From positions 1,612,001 to 1,676,000 of the forward strand of contig NZ_CP117449.1 in assembly GCF_030687835.1 (NCBI RefSeq): 64,000 nt of DNA. Direction: 5' to 3'. The translations under genes were made by a program, and so were the position numbers. The notes beneath the pieces were generated by a model, which saw nothing but the letters and a program-made list of their open reading frames with translations, made no database searches and was not told the DNA's origin. The DNA is from Pseudomonas hefeiensis (GTDB taxonomy: Bacteria; Pseudomonadota; Gammaproteobacteria; Pseudomonadales; Pseudomonadaceae). This document shows positions 9,095 to 18,404 of the stretch, in pieces (the stretch's first letter is position 1; each line of letters begins with the position of its first letter).

Positions 9095-9799
9095 ATGAAA
9101 CCGATTCAGCTGCCCCTAGGTGTGCGTCTGCGTGATGACGCCACCTTTATCAACTACTACCCAGGCGCCAATGCCGCTGCACTCGGCTATGTCGAGCGGC
9201 TTTGCGAAGCCGACGCCGGCTGGACCGAGAGCCTGATTTATCTGTGGGGCAAGGACGGGGTAGGGCGTACGCATCTGTTGCAGGCCGCGTGCCTGCGGTT
9301 CGAGCAATTGGGCGAGCCGGCGGTGTATTTGCCATTGGCCGAGTTGCTGGATCGCGGCGTTGAGATTCTCGACAACCTTGAACAGTACGAACTGGTCTGC
9401 CTGGATGATCTTCAAGCGGTGGCCGGCAAGGCTGATTGGGAAGAAGCGCTGTTTCACCTGTTCAACCGGTTACGCGACAGCGGTCGGCGTTTGCTGATTG
9501 CAGCATCGACGTCGCCGCGGGAGCTGCCGGTGAAGCTGGCCGATCTCAAGTCCCGTCTCACCCTGGCGCTGATTTTCCAGATGCGCCCGCTCTCCGATGA
9601 AGACAAACTCCGTGCATTGCAGTTGCGCGCGTCCCGGCGTGGCCTGCACCTGACCGATGAGGTCGGGCACTTTATCCTTACCCGCGGCACCCGCAGCATG
9701 AGCGCGCTGTTTGAATTGCTCGAGCGCCTCGACCAGGCGTCGCTTCAGGCCCAGCGCAAGCTGACCATCCCTTTTTTGAAAGAAACCCTTGGCTGGTAG
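9095..9799 (+). CDS. hda: DnaA regulatory inactivator Hda
   Basis: A DnaA-related AAA+ protein of 234 residues. With the DNA-bound beta clamp, Hda promotes ATP hydrolysis on DnaA to prevent re-initiation. The N-terminal clamp-binding motif is MKPIQLPLGVRL (QLPLG type). The P-loop is the relaxed Hda form GKDGVGRTHLL with Arg in place of Lys. Walker B is LVCLDDLQAV, and an Arg-finger region follows LKSRLTLALIF. The ATG at 9095 places the clamp motif at the very N-terminus as required. Confidence 0.95.
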   Translation: MKPIQLPLGVRLRDDATFINYYPGANAAALGYVERLCEADAGWTESLIYLWGKDGVGRTHLLQAACLRFEQLGEPAVYLPLAELLDRGVEILDNLEQYELVCLDDLQAVAGKADWEEALFHLFNRLRDSGRRLLIAASTSPRELPVKLADLKSRLTLALIFQMRPLSDEDKLRALQLRASRRGLHLTDEVGHFILTRGTRSMSALFELLERLDQASLQAQRKLTIPFLKETLGW

Positions 9800-9887
9800 A
9801 CGTCGCAGCGATAGTGGCTTATAGCCTGTTTCTGCCACGGCACAGCCCGCGTCCCTTCTGGGCTGCAGGCTGCATGAGGACTGGAAA

Positions 9888-9955
9888 CGGTTTTGGCGCT
9901 TAGATGTAAACCTAAAACCGAGAAGTCACATTTGCATCGATTGAATTTGCAAATG
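9888..9955. promoter_or_regulatory. Inverted repeats upstream of the first NlpC/P60 gene
   Basis: CGGTTTT (9888-9894) pairs with AAAACCG (9914-9920), and CATTTGCA (9929-9936) pairs perfectly with TGCAAATG (9948-9955). The second repeat lies 57 bp before the lipoprotein ATG, a position suited to an operator. No regulator is identified. Confidence 0.4.
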
Positions 9956-10011
9956 AGCTTGATAGTGGGCATAGTCTCGCCATCTTTACAACTTCAGCCA
10001 CGGTCGTGCCC

Positions 10012-10638
10012 ATGCTAAGTCGCTTCGCACCCCTGGTGCCTCTCGCACTCGTTACCCTGTTGTTCGGTTGCGCTGCCCACTCTCCAGTGTCTCAGCAAGC
10101 GCAACAACCACAGGTCCAAAACTCCGTTACCGCCCAGTCTTCCTCTGTTGCACTTCAAGAAGAAATGGCCACCGACAAAGAGCTGGCAGACTTCGCCGGC
10201 AGCAAGCCTTATCAGCTTCCAGTGCTGGCTGACAGCATCCTGGAGCGAGGCATGTCCTTGATCGGTACCCGCTATCGTTTTGGCGGTTCCTCCGAAGCCG
10301 GCTTCGATTGCAGCGGTTTCATTGGGTATCTGTTTCGCGAAGAGGCTGGCATGAATCTGCCGCGCTCCACTCGCGATATGATCAACGTGAAGGCCCCGCT
10401 GGTTGCTCGCAACGAACTTGAACCGGGTGACCTGCTGTTCTTCGCCACCAACGGTCGTCGTGGTCGCGTCAGTCACGCCGGCATCTACCTGGGTGACAAC
10501 CAGTTCATCCATTCCAGCAGCCGCCGCAGCGGTGGTGTGCGAATCGACAACCTGGGCGACAGCTACTGGAGCAAGACCTTCATCGAAGCCAAGCGCGCCC
10601 TCGCCATGGCACCGACCGTGGTCACTGCTCGCAAGTAA
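10012..10638 (+). CDS. NlpC/P60 family lipoprotein, probable cell-wall endopeptidase
   Basis: A 208-residue outer-membrane or periplasmic lipoprotein. The leader MLSRFAPLVPLALVTLLFGC ends in a lipobox (LFGC). After a Gln/Ser-rich linker, the NlpC/P60 cysteine peptidase domain (about residues 75-195) shows the catalytic Cys in GFDCSGFIGYLF, the His in RVSHAGIYLGDNQ and the third polar position in FIHSSSRRSGG. Such enzymes cut peptide cross-links in peptidoglycan. The ATG at 10012 is chosen over the GTG at 10006. A second NlpC/P60 lipoprotein follows, separated by a terminator. Confidence 0.92.
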   Translation: MLSRFAPLVPLALVTLLFGCAAHSPVSQQAQQPQVQNSVTAQSSSVALQEEMATDKELADFAGSKPYQLPVLADSILERGMSLIGTRYRFGGSSEAGFDCSGFIGYLFREEAGMNLPRSTRDMINVKAPLVARNELEPGDLLFFATNGRRGRVSHAGIYLGDNQFIHSSSRRSGGVRIDNLGDSYWSKTFIEAKRALAMAPTVVTARK

Positions 10639-10724
10639 ACGCACAGTTTGTAAGGCAAACTTAAAGTCTTACTTGAAGTTTGTCTCATAGCCGCTAGAAT
10701 CCATGATTATTGATTGATGGCAAT

Positions 10725-10755
10725 CCGCCTGCGTATTCCGCAGGCGGCTTTGTTT
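10725..10755 (+). terminator. Rho-independent terminator between the two NlpC/P60 genes
   Basis: A perfect 9-bp stem CCGCCTGCG/CGCAGGCGG with a 5-nt loop, followed by CTTTGTTTT. It lies 87 bp past the first lipoprotein stop and just before the second gene. Confidence 0.75.
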
Positions 10756-10803
10756 TCATGCTTACGGCAGAAAAGCCGCATCCAGATCAGGATTGTTCTG
10801 CAT

Positions 10804-11337
10804 ATGTCGACGTCGGCCCGCCTCGCTCTCATGTTCTTTGCCGCGCTGCTCAGCGCTTGCGCCAGCCGTACTCCGCCACCTGCGCCAGTGCGGGCTCCGG
10901 TGGCATTCACTCCCGCGCAAAGCTTTTCCCCGGTTGCCGAAGACGTGCTGTTCCGGGCGCTGGGGTTGGTGGGAACGCCCTATCGTTGGGGCGGTAATAC
11001 GCCGGATTCAGGTTTTGATTGCAGTGGCTTGATCGGCTATGTGTATCGCGATGCGGCCGGTATCTCCCTGCCGCGTTCCACCCGCGAGATGATTGGCATG
11101 CGCGCCCAGAGTGTCGGTAAGGACGCGTTGCAGACCGGTGATTTGATTTTCTTCGCCACTAACGGCGGCTCTCAGGTCAGCCATGCCGGGATCTATGTCG
11201 GGGAGGGGCGTTTCGTCCACGCGCCAGCGACCGGGGGTACGGTCAAGCTCGACAGCCTGTCCAAGGCTTATTGGCAGAAAGCCTATCTAAGTGCCAAGCG
11301 TGTGTTGCAACCGGCACATCTGGCGCGTAATCCCTGA
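10804..11337 (+). CDS. Second NlpC/P60 family lipoprotein
   Basis: A 177-residue lipoprotein starting MSTSARLALMFFAALLSAC (lipobox LSAC). The mature protein is almost entirely an NlpC/P60 domain with the catalytic Cys in GFDCSGLIGYVY and His in QVSHAGIYVGEGRFVHAP. It is clearly a paralogue of the gene at 10012 with a shorter linker. The start at 10804 is preferred because the longer frame from 10714 runs through the preceding terminator and would bury the lipobox. Confidence 0.9.
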   Translation: MSTSARLALMFFAALLSACASRTPPPAPVRAPVAFTPAQSFSPVAEDVLFRALGLVGTPYRWGGNTPDSGFDCSGLIGYVYRDAAGISLPRSTREMIGMRAQSVGKDALQTGDLIFFATNGGSQVSHAGIYVGEGRFVHAPATGGTVKLDSLSKAYWQKAYLSAKRVLQPAHLARNP

Positions 11338-11376
11338 CCTGGGGTACTCAGCTCAGTGCCAATGGGTGGCGAGGGT

Positions 11377-11405
11377 TGTGTGGGAGCAAAACTTGCTCCC
11401 ACACA
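11377..11405. repeat. Short REP palindrome
   Basis: TGTGTGGGAGCAAA followed by its near-perfect complement TTGCTCCCACACA, a single compact REP hairpin between convergent genes. It may also serve as a terminator for either side. Confidence 0.7.
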
Positions 11406-11442
11406 GAGGGGGTAAACCCCTTGCCACTAGGGTGTATTGGCA

Positions 11443-12753
11443 TTATTTAGTTGAAACCCGCCAAATCTTGTTCCCCACATCATCAGCCACCAACAGCCCG
11501 CCCTGCTTGTCGATTACCACACCCACTGGCCGGCCCTGGGCTTTTTCATCTGCATTCAGGAAACCGGTCAGCACATCCAACGGTTGCCCCACCGGCTTGC
11601 CGGCGTTGAACGGTACGAAAATCACTTTATAGCCGCTGTGGGGCTTACGGTTCCATGAGCCGTGCTGGCCGATGAAAGCGCCTTCAGTAAACGGCGCGGG
11701 CAAGGTGCTACCTTCGGCGAACGCCAGGCCCAGTGACGCGGTATGGGGGCCGACGGCGTAATCCGGGGCGATGGCCTTGGCCACCAGTTCCGGCTTTTGT
11801 GGCTCGACCCGCTTATCGACGTTCTGCCCGTAATAGCTGTAGGGCCAGCCATAGAAGCCGCCGTCCTTGACTGAGGTGATGTAGTCCGGGACCAGGTCGC
11901 TGCCGATCTCATCACGCTCATTCACTGCGGTCCATAGCGCGCCGCTGCGCGGCTCCCAGGCCAGGCCGTTGGGGTTGCGCAAGCCCGAGGCGAAGATGCG
12001 GTGATTGCCGCTGGCGCGGTCCACTTCCCAGATGGCCGCGCGGCCTTCTTCGGCCTCCATGCCGTTTTCCCCGACATTGCTGTTGGAGCCGGTAGTGACG
12101 TACAGCTTGCTGCCGTCCTGGCTGGCGATCACGTTTTTGGTCCAGTGGTGGTTGAGCGTGCCGCCCGGCAGGTCGACGACCTTGGTCGGCTGCGCCTTGA
12201 TTTGCGTATCGCCCTCGTTATAGGGGAAACGAATCAGTCGGTCGGTGTCGGCCACGTACAGATCATTGCCGACCAGCGTCATACCGAACGGTGAGTTGAG
12301 GTTCTCCAGAAAGACCGTACGGGTTTCGGCGATGCCGTCGTGATTGGCATCACGCAACAGGGTAATGCGATTGGGGCTGGGCACCCCCGCACCGGCGCGG
12401 CCCATGACTTTCTCCATGACCCAGCCACGGATGCCCTTGGAATCGTCCGGCTTGGGCGGGGCATTTGTTTCCGCTACCAGCACGTCACCGTTGGGTAGCA
12501 CGTAGAGCCAGCGTGGATGATCCAGCCCTTCGGCGAATGCGCCCACTTGCAGTCCCTGGGCCGGGGTGGGTTTGGCGCCATCCGGCCAGCCGACAGCTTC
12601 AGCAATGTTGACGGTGGGGATCAGGGTCTTGTTCGGTTCCGGCAGTTTTGGCGAGGGGCCAGTGCCGTCGGAAACCTGCAGCGTGGAGGACTCGCCGCAA
12701 GCAACAAGCCCTGCGGCCAATGCGACGATCAGAAGGTGTGGTGGCTTGAGCAT
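11443..12753 (-). CDS. Sorbosone/PQQ-glucose dehydrogenase-like lipoprotein
   Basis: A 436-residue exported protein with a lipoprotein leader ([19 protein letters not shown]). The mature part is a six-bladed beta-propeller of the L-sorbosone dehydrogenase / soluble PQQ glucose dehydrogenase superfamily. Recurrent blade motifs include [68 protein letters not shown] and [16 protein letters not shown]. Such enzymes oxidise sugars or aldoses in the periplasm, but the substrate cannot be told here. It stands alone, convergent with the NlpC gene. Confidence 0.85.
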   Translation of the reverse strand: MLKPPHLLIVALAAGLVACGESSTLQVSDGTGPSPKLPEPNKTLIPTVNIAEAVGWPDGAKPTPAQGLQVGAFAEGLDHPRWLYVLPNGDVLVAETNAPPKPDDSKGIRGWVMEKVMGRAGAGVPSPNRITLLRDANHDGIAETRTVFLENLNSPFGMTLVGNDLYVADTDRLIRFPYNEGDTQIKAQPTKVVDLPGGTLNHHWTKNVIASQDGSKLYVTTGSNSNVGENGMEAEEGRAAIWEVDRASGNHRIFASGLRNPNGLAWEPRSGALWTAVNERDEIGSDLVPDYITSVKDGGFYGWPYSYYGQNVDKRVEPQKPELVAKAIAPDYAVGPHTASLGLAFAEGSTLPAPFTEGAFIGQHGSWNRKPHSGYKVIFVPFNAGKPVGQPLDVLTGFLNADEKAQGRPVGVVIDKQGGLLVADDVGNKIWRVSTK

Positions 12754-12820
12754 GCGGGCTTCCCTATGAGTGCATGGTAGTTACTCATAGAGAAGCTTAG
12801 ACCCGCGATGGTTCAACCGG

Positions 12821-13405
12821 TCAGCCGTGGGCCTGCTTGAACAGCACGGCGATGCCCGGATGATAGTGCCCGGCCTCATTGCGCAACTTGCGATAGGCAT
12901 AGGGGAAGTACCAGGCCACTGCGCAGGTATTTTCCTTCTGCAGTTCGTCGATCATGTCCTGCAACTCTTCCGGCGTGGCGCTCTGCTGGGCTTTTTGCGG
13001 TGCTACAAACAGGCAGCCTAATCTCAGGTCACTGGAATAGCTGATACGTTTGGCGTCGCTGGTAACGTCGAGCAGCGGCTGGTTGAGGTTGAGACTCTTG
13101 ACCTTCGGCCAGCGTTGAGTGGCCTGGATGAAGGCGCGCTCCTCGGTGCCGGCGATGAACAGATCGGCGCTGACGTTGCGCTCGCCTTCTTCATTCTGCT
13201 TGCGGGTGGGGGTGTTCTGCAGCGTGACCATCTCGGCCATCCAGGCTGCGGCCGACAGCAAGCCAAGATTGGCTTTTTCATCGAACCAGTAAGGTGTGTC
13301 GTTATCGCCGCGCACGGCGTTGTAACGGTCGATACAGTCAAACCAGCGTTCCAGCACCGGGCGCAGGAATTCCAGTTTTGGATTGCTGATGATCATGCCT
13401 TGCAT
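12821..13405 (-). CDS. Conserved hypothetical protein (194 aa)
   Basis: Starts MQGMIISNPKLEFLRPVLERW with an AGAGGG ribosome-binding site. It has no signal peptide or membrane segment. The chain looks globular and soluble; recognisable stretches are LGLLSAAAWMAEMVTLQNT, FIAGTEERAFIQATQRWPKV and a C-terminal AVAWYFPYAYRKLRNEAGH. I do not recognise the family with certainty. It reads away from the cobalamin riboswitch and is probably a single-gene unit. Confidence 0.75.
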   Translation of the reverse strand: MQGMIISNPKLEFLRPVLERWFDCIDRYNAVRGDNDTPYWFDEKANLGLLSAAAWMAEMVTLQNTPTRKQNEEGERNVSADLFIAGTEERAFIQATQRWPKVKSLNLNQPLLDVTSDAKRISYSSDLRLGCLFVAPQKAQQSATPEELQDMIDELQKENTCAVAWYFPYAYRKLRNEAGHYHPGIAVLFKQAHG

Positions 13406-13574
13406 GCTTTTGCCCTCTTGTTCTTGTGATATCGGGTCGTGATGCCTATTTGATATCACTTGCCGCAGCATGGCACAAGATTGGCGTCATTTTATTGATG
13501 GGGGCCAATATCCGCTGTTGAACCTGTGGCGGCTTTAATTGACGCTCCACCCCCAACCCTCTAACCTTCGCGGC

Positions 13575-13772
13575 TTGTTTCAGGTGCTCTGTGGCCGGGC
13601 GATCGTTGGGTCGACAGAGTGAAACAGGGAAGCCGGTGAGTGCATACGAACCCGGCGCTGCCCCCGCAACGGTAAATGAGTCAACGCTGTGCTAAAGCCA
13701 CTGTGTCCGTATGACATGGGAAGGCGCGCAGCCCGGCATCACGCCGCTCATGAGCCCGGAGACCGGCCTGAT
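13575..13772 (+). ncRNA. Cobalamin (B12) riboswitch
   Basis: A leader about 200 nt long ahead of cobO carries the family-specific blocks in order: GAAACAGGGAAGCCGGTG, GCGCTGCCCCCGCAACGGTA, AAGCCACTG and, at 13753-13768, the B12 box AGCCCGGAGACCGGCC. Adenosylcobalamin binding to this RNA class usually shuts off expression of downstream synthesis or uptake genes, so it should place the cob operon under end-product feedback. Confidence 0.96.
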
Positions 13773-13863
13773 TCATCCAACGGCATCACGGTGGGCGATG
13801 CCAGGCTTGTTGCCGTCTTTTTTGTGCCCGCCCGCCGTTATCCAATCCCAACGGAGAGCTCCC

Positions 13864-14475
13864 ATGACCGACACCCCCGATCGCGACGAACGCCACCTGG
13901 CGCGGATGCTGCGCAAGAAAGCCGTGATCGACGAGCGCATCGCCAATTCGCCGAATGAATGCGGCCTGCTGCTGGTGCTGACCGGCAACGGCAAGGGCAA
14001 GAGCAGTTCTGCGTTCGGCATGCTGGCCCGGTCCATGGGGCACGGCATGCAATGCGGCGTGGTGCAGTTCATCAAGGGGCGTAACAGCACCGGTGAAGAG
14101 CTGTTTTTCCGCCGCTTCCCGGAGCAGGTGCGCTTTCATGTCATGGGCGAAGGTTTCACTTGGGAAACCCAGGATCGCCAGCGTGACATCGCCGCCGCTG
14201 AAGCGGCTTGGGCGGTCTCGCGTCAATTGCTGAGCGACCCGTCCATTGGCCTGGTGGTGCTCGATGAACTCAATATTGCCCTCAAACACGGTTACCTTGA
14301 TCTGGACCAGGTGTTGAGCGACTTGCAGGCCCGCCCGCCGATGCAGCATGTGGTGGTGACCGGTCGTGGCGCCAAGCCGGAACTGATTGAGCTGGCCGAC
14401 ACCGTCACCGAAATGGGCATGATCAAGCACGCGTTCCAAGCGGGTATCAAGGCGCAGAAGGGCGTCGAACTGTGA
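13864..14475 (+). CDS. cobO: Cob(I)yrinic acid a,c-diamide adenosyltransferase CobO
   Basis: Adds the upper 5'-deoxyadenosyl ligand to the corrin cobalt. The 203-residue protein has the CobA/CobO P-loop TGNGKGKSSSAFGML, VVQFIKGRNSTGEE, and VVLDELNIALKHGYLD, ending HAFQAGIKAQKGVEL as is typical. The ATG at 13864 has a GGAGAG site upstream. It is the first gene after the B12 riboswitch, and its stop overlaps the cobB GTG by 4 bp. Confidence 0.96.
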   Translation: MTDTPDRDERHLARMLRKKAVIDERIANSPNECGLLLVLTGNGKGKSSSAFGMLARSMGHGMQCGVVQFIKGRNSTGEELFFRRFPEQVRFHVMGEGFTWETQDRQRDIAAAEAAWAVSRQLLSDPSIGLVVLDELNIALKHGYLDLDQVLSDLQARPPMQHVVVTGRGAKPELIELADTVTEMGMIKHAFQAGIKAQKGVEL

Positions 14476-15779
14476 GTGATGTTCCCTTGACGAGTCGTCA
14501 CTGCCCGGCAGTGCTGATCGCCGCCCCAGCTTCTGGGCAAGGCAAAACCACGGTCACCGCTGCCCTGGCCCGCTTGCATCGCAATCAGGGGCGCAGGGTG
14601 CGGGTCTTCAAGTGCGGGCCTGATTTCCTCGACCCGATGATCCTGGAGCGGGCCAGTGGCGCGCCGGTCTACCAACTGGACATGTGGATGGTCGGCGAGC
14701 AGGAGAGTCGTCGATTGTTGTGGGAAGCCGCCGCCGAAGCCGACTTGATTCTGATCGAAGGGGTGATGGGGTTGTTCGATGGCACGCCATCGAGCGCCGA
14801 TCTGGCACGGCATTTCGGTGTGCCGGTGCTGGCGGTGATCGATGGCACGGCCATGGCCCAGACCTTCGGCGCCCTGGCCCTGGGCCTGGCGCGGTATCAG
14901 CCGGACTTGCCCTTCGCTGGAGTGCTGGCCAATCGGGTCGGCACCTTGCGTCATGCGCAGTTGCTCGAAGGCAGTCTGACCGAAGGCCTGCGCTGGTACG
15001 GCGCCTTGTCACGGGAAACCGGCATCGAGCTGCCAAGCCGTCACCTTGGGTTGGTCCAGGCCAGTGAATTGAATGATCTGGACCTGCGCCTCGACGCCGC
15101 CGCCGATGCCCTGGCTGGCAGTTGTGAAGTGGCGTTGCCGCCAGCCGTGGAGTTCGCCGCGCCACAGGTGATTGCCGCGCAGCCGTGGCTGGAAGGTGTG
15201 CGCATCGCCGTGGCCCGGGACGAAGCGTTCGCCTTCACCTATGGCGCGAGCCTCGATTTGTTGCGAGCCATGGGCGCGCAACTGAGCTTCTTTTCACCTA
15301 TTCATGACACCGAACTGCCGGAGGCGGACAGTCTGTATCTGCCCGGTGGCTATCCGGAATTGCACCATGTGGCGCTGGCGCAAAATGCGTCGATGCTGGC
15401 GGCGATCCGCGGGCACCATCAAGCTGGCAAGCCCTTGCTCGCTGAATGCGGCGGCATGCTTTATCTGTTGGACTCGTTGACGGATGTGGATGGCACCCGT
15501 GCCGAACTGCTTGGGTTGCTGGCCGGTGATGCGCAGATGCAAAAGCGTCTGGCGGCCCTGGCACTGCAATCGGTGGAGTTGCCGGAGGGCACTTTGCGCG
15601 GGCATACCTATCATCATTCCCTGACCAGTACCGGGCTGGAACCGATTGCCCGAGGCCATAGCCCCAATGGCGGGCGAGGGGCAGAGGCGGTTTTCCGGCA
15701 GGGCCGGATGACGGCTTCCTATGTGCATTTTTTATTTTCCGTCGAATCCGAGGGCGATTGCTGCGCTGTTTGCGCCTGA
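14472..15779 (+). CDS. cobB: Cobyrinate a,c-diamide synthase CobB, with frame-shifted C-terminus
   Basis: ATP- and glutamine-dependent amidation of cobyrinic acid at the a and c side chains. The 435-residue frame starts at a GTG overlapping the cobO stop (GTGA). It has the N-terminal P-loop APASGQGKTTVTAALARL, FKCGPDFLDP, and the glutaminase domain with the nucleophile in LLAECGGMLYLLDSL and GHTYHHSLT near the end. After MTASYVHF the frame reads LFSVESEGDCCAVCA, which is not family-like. Skipping one T in the T6 run at about 15727-15732 restores YFPSNPRAIAALFAP, the usual ending. The restored frame stays open to a TGA at 15865-15867 overlapping the bluB ATG. Either a real frameshift or a sequence error. 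Confidence 0.93.
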   Translation: MSDVPLTSRHCPAVLIAAPASGQGKTTVTAALARLHRNQGRRVRVFKCGPDFLDPMILERASGAPVYQLDMWMVGEQESRRLLWEAAAEADLILIEGVMGLFDGTPSSADLARHFGVPVLAVIDGTAMAQTFGALALGLARYQPDLPFAGVLANRVGTLRHAQLLEGSLTEGLRWYGALSRETGIELPSRHLGLVQASELNDLDLRLDAAADALAGSCEVALPPAVEFAAPQVIAAQPWLEGVRIAVARDEAFAFTYGASLDLLRAMGAQLSFFSPIHDTELPEADSLYLPGGYPELHHVALAQNASMLAAIRGHHQAGKPLLAECGGMLYLLDSLTDVDGTRAELLGLLAGDAQMQKRLAALALQSVELPEGTLRGHTYHHSLTSTGLEPIARGHSPNGGRGAEAVFRQGRMTASYVHFLFSVESEGDCCAVCA

Positions 15780-15793
15780 TCTTCAGGCCGCTA

Positions 15794-15858
15794 TCACGAG
15801 CAGGCTCGCTCCCACATTTGATCACCTGACCCCTGTGGGAGCGAGCCTGCTCGCGAAG
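15794..15858. repeat. REP pair between cobB and bluB
   Basis: CGAGCAGGCTCGCTCCCACA faces TGTGGGAGCGAGCCTGCTCG with about 17 nt between. It ends 5 bp before the bluB ATG, an unusually tight position inside an operon. Confidence 0.88.
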
Positions 15859-15863
15859 CGGTC

Positions 15864-16514
15864 ATGACAGACAACGCCTTTCCCCTGGCCGAACGCGACG
15901 CCATCTACCGGGCCATCGCCGAGCGCCGCGACATGCGCCACTTCACCGGCGGCACCGTTGAGCCAGCATTGCTGCGCCGCCTGCTGGAAGCCGCCCATCA
16001 AGCCCCCAGCGTGGGACTGATGCAGCCGTGGCGGTTCATTCGCATCAGCGACCGCGCCTTGCGTGGGCAAATCCGTCAACTGGTGGAGCAGGAGCGCGTC
16101 CGCACCGCCGAGGCCCTGGGCGAGCGCAGCGATGAATTCATGAAGCTCAAGGTTGAAGGCCTCAACGATTGCGCCGAAGTGCTGGTGGCGGCGTTGATGG
16201 ATGATCGCGAGCGCCATATTTTTGGTCGACGAACCCTGCCGGAAATGGACCTGGCCTCGCTGTCCTGCGCGATCCAGAATCTGTGGCTGGCCTCTCGCGC
16301 CGAAGGATTGGGGATGGGCTGGGTTTCTCTGTTCGAGCCCCAGGCCCTGGCCGAGTTATTGGGCCTGCCCGCCGGTGCCAAGCCGCTGGCAATCTTGTGT
16401 CTGGGACCGGTCGAGGTTTTTTACCCGGCGCCGATGCTCGCCCTGGAAGGCTGGGCGCAGCCGCGTGCGCTGGATGAATTGCTCTACGAAAACCATTGGG
16501 GAGTGAGCCCATGA
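15864..16514 (+). CDS. bluB: 5,6-dimethylbenzimidazole synthase BluB
   Basis: Flavin-destroying enzyme that makes the lower ligand DMB from reduced FMN and O2. The 216-residue protein has the nitroreductase-fold signature near the N-terminus ([17 protein letters not shown], then [17 protein letters not shown]) and [13 protein letters not shown] later, as in BluB. Its presence implies an aerobic route to the lower ligand. Its stop overlaps the cbiB ATG by 4 bp. A REP element sits immediately upstream, so its translation may depend on read-through from cobB. Confidence 0.94.
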   Translation: MTDNAFPLAERDAIYRAIAERRDMRHFTGGTVEPALLRRLLEAAHQAPSVGLMQPWRFIRISDRALRGQIRQLVEQERVRTAEALGERSDEFMKLKVEGLNDCAEVLVAALMDDRERHIFGRRTLPEMDLASLSCAIQNLWLASRAEGLGMGWVSLFEPQALAELLGLPAGAKPLAILCLGPVEVFYPAPMLALEGWAQPRALDELLYENHWGVSP

Positions 16515-17419
16515 GTGTGGCGTTGCTCAGTGCCGCCGCAGTGGCGCTGGATGCGCTGTTGGGCGAACCCCGACGCTGGCATCCGCTGGTCGCCTTTGGT
16601 CGCTTTGCCGATCGTATCGAGCAGCGCTTCAACTCCGGCGGGCGTGGCTGGCGCAGCCATGGCGTGACGGCGTGGATCATCGCCGTGGTGCCGTTGACCC
16701 TGCTCGCGACGGCACTGTCCTGGGCACCGTTGGTGGGTTGGCTGGTGGACATCCTGGCGCTGTACCTTGCCCTTGGCCTGCGCAGTCTCGGGGAACATGT
16801 CGAGCCGGTGGCCCGGGCTCTGCGCGGTGGGGATCTGGACGAAGCGCGTCGGCGGGTCGGCTACCTGGTCAGTCGCGAAACCGCCGACCTGGATGAGACT
16901 GCCGTCGCACGTGCCGCCACGGAGTCGGTGCTGGAGAACGGCAGCGACGCGGTGTTCGCCGCGCTGTTCTGGTTCGCCGTCGCTGGCGCGCCCGGTGTGG
17001 TGTTGTACCGCCTGAGCAATACCCTCGACGCCATGTGGGGCTATCGCAACGAGCGCTTTGAGCGCTTCGGCTGGGCGGCGGCCAAGATTGATGATGGGCT
17101 CAACTATATTCCGGCGCGCCTGGTGGCGCTGACTTACGCCGTGCTTGGAAAAACCCGCCTGGCGCTCAAGTGTTGGCGCACCCAGGGCCCGACTTGGGAC
17201 AGTCCCAATGCCGGGCCCGTGATGGCCGCCGGCGCCGGTGCCCTGGGGGTCGAGCTGGGTGGCGCGGCGGTGTATCACGGCCAACTGCACCAGCGTCCGC
17301 CCCTGGGCGAGGGCGAGCCAGCGAGCGCCGACGCCATTGATCGCGGCTGGCAACTGGTCCAGCGCGGCGTATGGTTGTGGTTGCTGATTCTCTGCCTGGG
17401 AGCTGAGTTTTATGCTTGA
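16511..17419 (+). CDS. cbiB: Adenosylcobinamide-phosphate synthase CbiB
   Basis: Integral-membrane enzyme attaching the aminopropanol (phosphate) arm to adenosylcobyric acid; named cobD in the P. denitrificans scheme. The 302-residue protein begins with the family block [20 protein letters not shown], has several hydrophobic helices, and shows RDL-type loop sequence [30 protein letters not shown] and [13 protein letters not shown]. The ATG at 16511 overlaps the bluB stop, and the stop overlaps cobD by 8 bp. Confidence 0.94.
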   Translation: MSVALLSAAAVALDALLGEPRRWHPLVAFGRFADRIEQRFNSGGRGWRSHGVTAWIIAVVPLTLLATALSWAPLVGWLVDILALYLALGLRSLGEHVEPVARALRGGDLDEARRRVGYLVSRETADLDETAVARAATESVLENGSDAVFAALFWFAVAGAPGVVLYRLSNTLDAMWGYRNERFERFGWAAAKIDDGLNYIPARLVALTYAVLGKTRLALKCWRTQGPTWDSPNAGPVMAAGAGALGVELGGAAVYHGQLHQRPPLGEGEPASADAIDRGWQLVQRGVWLWLLILCLGAEFYA

Positions 17420-18404
17420 GCACGGTGGGCGGTTGCGCAACGCGGCCCGGCAATACGGGATTACCGAGGCGCACTGGCTCGACTTGTCCAGTGGCCTGGC
17501 GCCCTGGCCGTTCAACGTACCGGTGATCGCACCGCGGGCCTGGGCACGCCTGCCCGAGACCGATGACGGATTGGAACAGGCCGCCTGCGATTATTACGGC
17601 GCCATGCATGTGCTGCCGGTGGCAGGTTCGCAGATGGCCATCCAACTGTTGCCGCGCCTGCGCCGTGCCGGCAAGGTCGGCGTCCTTTCGCCTTGCTACG
17701 CCGAACACGCCGAAGCCTGGCGTCGCAGTGGCTACATCGTGCGCGAAGTACTGGAGCCGGAAGTGGACTTCTTCCTCGACAGTCTCGACGTGCTGGTGGT
17801 GGTCAACCCGAACAATCCCACGGGCTTGCAGTTGAGCCCCGAGCGCCTGCTGGACTGGCATGCCCGACTGGCCCAGCGCGGTGGTTGGCTGGTGGTGGAT
17901 GAAGCGTTCATGGATGTCACGCCGCAACTGAGTCTGGCCGCCCATACCCATCAGGTCGGGCTGATTGTGTTGCGTTCGTTTGGCAAGTTTTTTGGCCTGG
18001 CCGGGGTGCGCCTGGGGTTTGTATTGGCCGAGCGCCGCTTGCTCAAGTTGCTTGCCGAACAAGTCGGGCCGTGGGCCGTCAGCGGGCCGACCCGGGTGGT
18101 GGGTCAGGCGTGCCTGCTGGACACCGACGCCCACGCCCGCCAGCGCCAACGCTGCGAAGACACCAGTCAGCGCCTGGCGCTGACGCTCGAACGCCACGGC
18201 TTCAAGCCTCAAGGCGGCTGCGGGTTGTTTCAATGGCTGGTCACTGAACACGCCCAGGCACTTTACGATTTCATGGCCCAGCGCGGCATTCTCCTGCGGT
18301 TGTTTACCCACAACAGCAGCCTGCGCTTCGGGTTGCCGGCCGATGACGGTGAATTCCTGCGCCTCGAACAGGCTTTCGAGGCTTACGCCAAGGACATCCA
18401 ATGA
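17412..18404 (+). CDS. cobD: Threonine-phosphate decarboxylase CobD (CobC-type)
   Basis: PLP-dependent fold-type I enzyme producing (R)-1-amino-2-propanol phosphate for the nucleotide-loop linker. The 330-residue protein has the opening [41 protein letters not shown] and the PLP-lysine region [19 protein letters not shown]. Pseudomonas annotations also use cobC for this gene. It partners with CbiB, which uses its product. Its stop overlaps the cobQ start by 4 bp. Confidence 0.93.
   Translation: MLEHGGRLRNAARQYGITEAHWLDLSSGLAPWPFNVPVIAPRAWARLPETDDGLEQAACDYYGAMHVLPVAGSQMAIQLLPRLRRAGKVGVLSPCYAEHAEAWRRSGYIVREVLEPEVDFFLDSLDVLVVVNPNNPTGLQLSPERLLDWHARLAQRGGWLVVDEAFMDVTPQLSLAAHTHQVGLIVLRSFGKFFGLAGVRLGFVLAERRLLKLLAEQVGPWAVSGPTRVVGQACLLDTDAHARQRQRCEDTSQRLALTLERHGFKPQGGCGLFQWLVTEHAQALYDFMAQRGILLRLFTHNSSLRFGLPADDGEFLRLEQAFEAYAKDIQ

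Noticed and set aside
13711..13863. Longer cobO starting at 13711
   Set aside because: That extension lies inside the B12 riboswitch and encodes no CobO-like sequence; the ATG at 13864 has its own ribosome-binding site.
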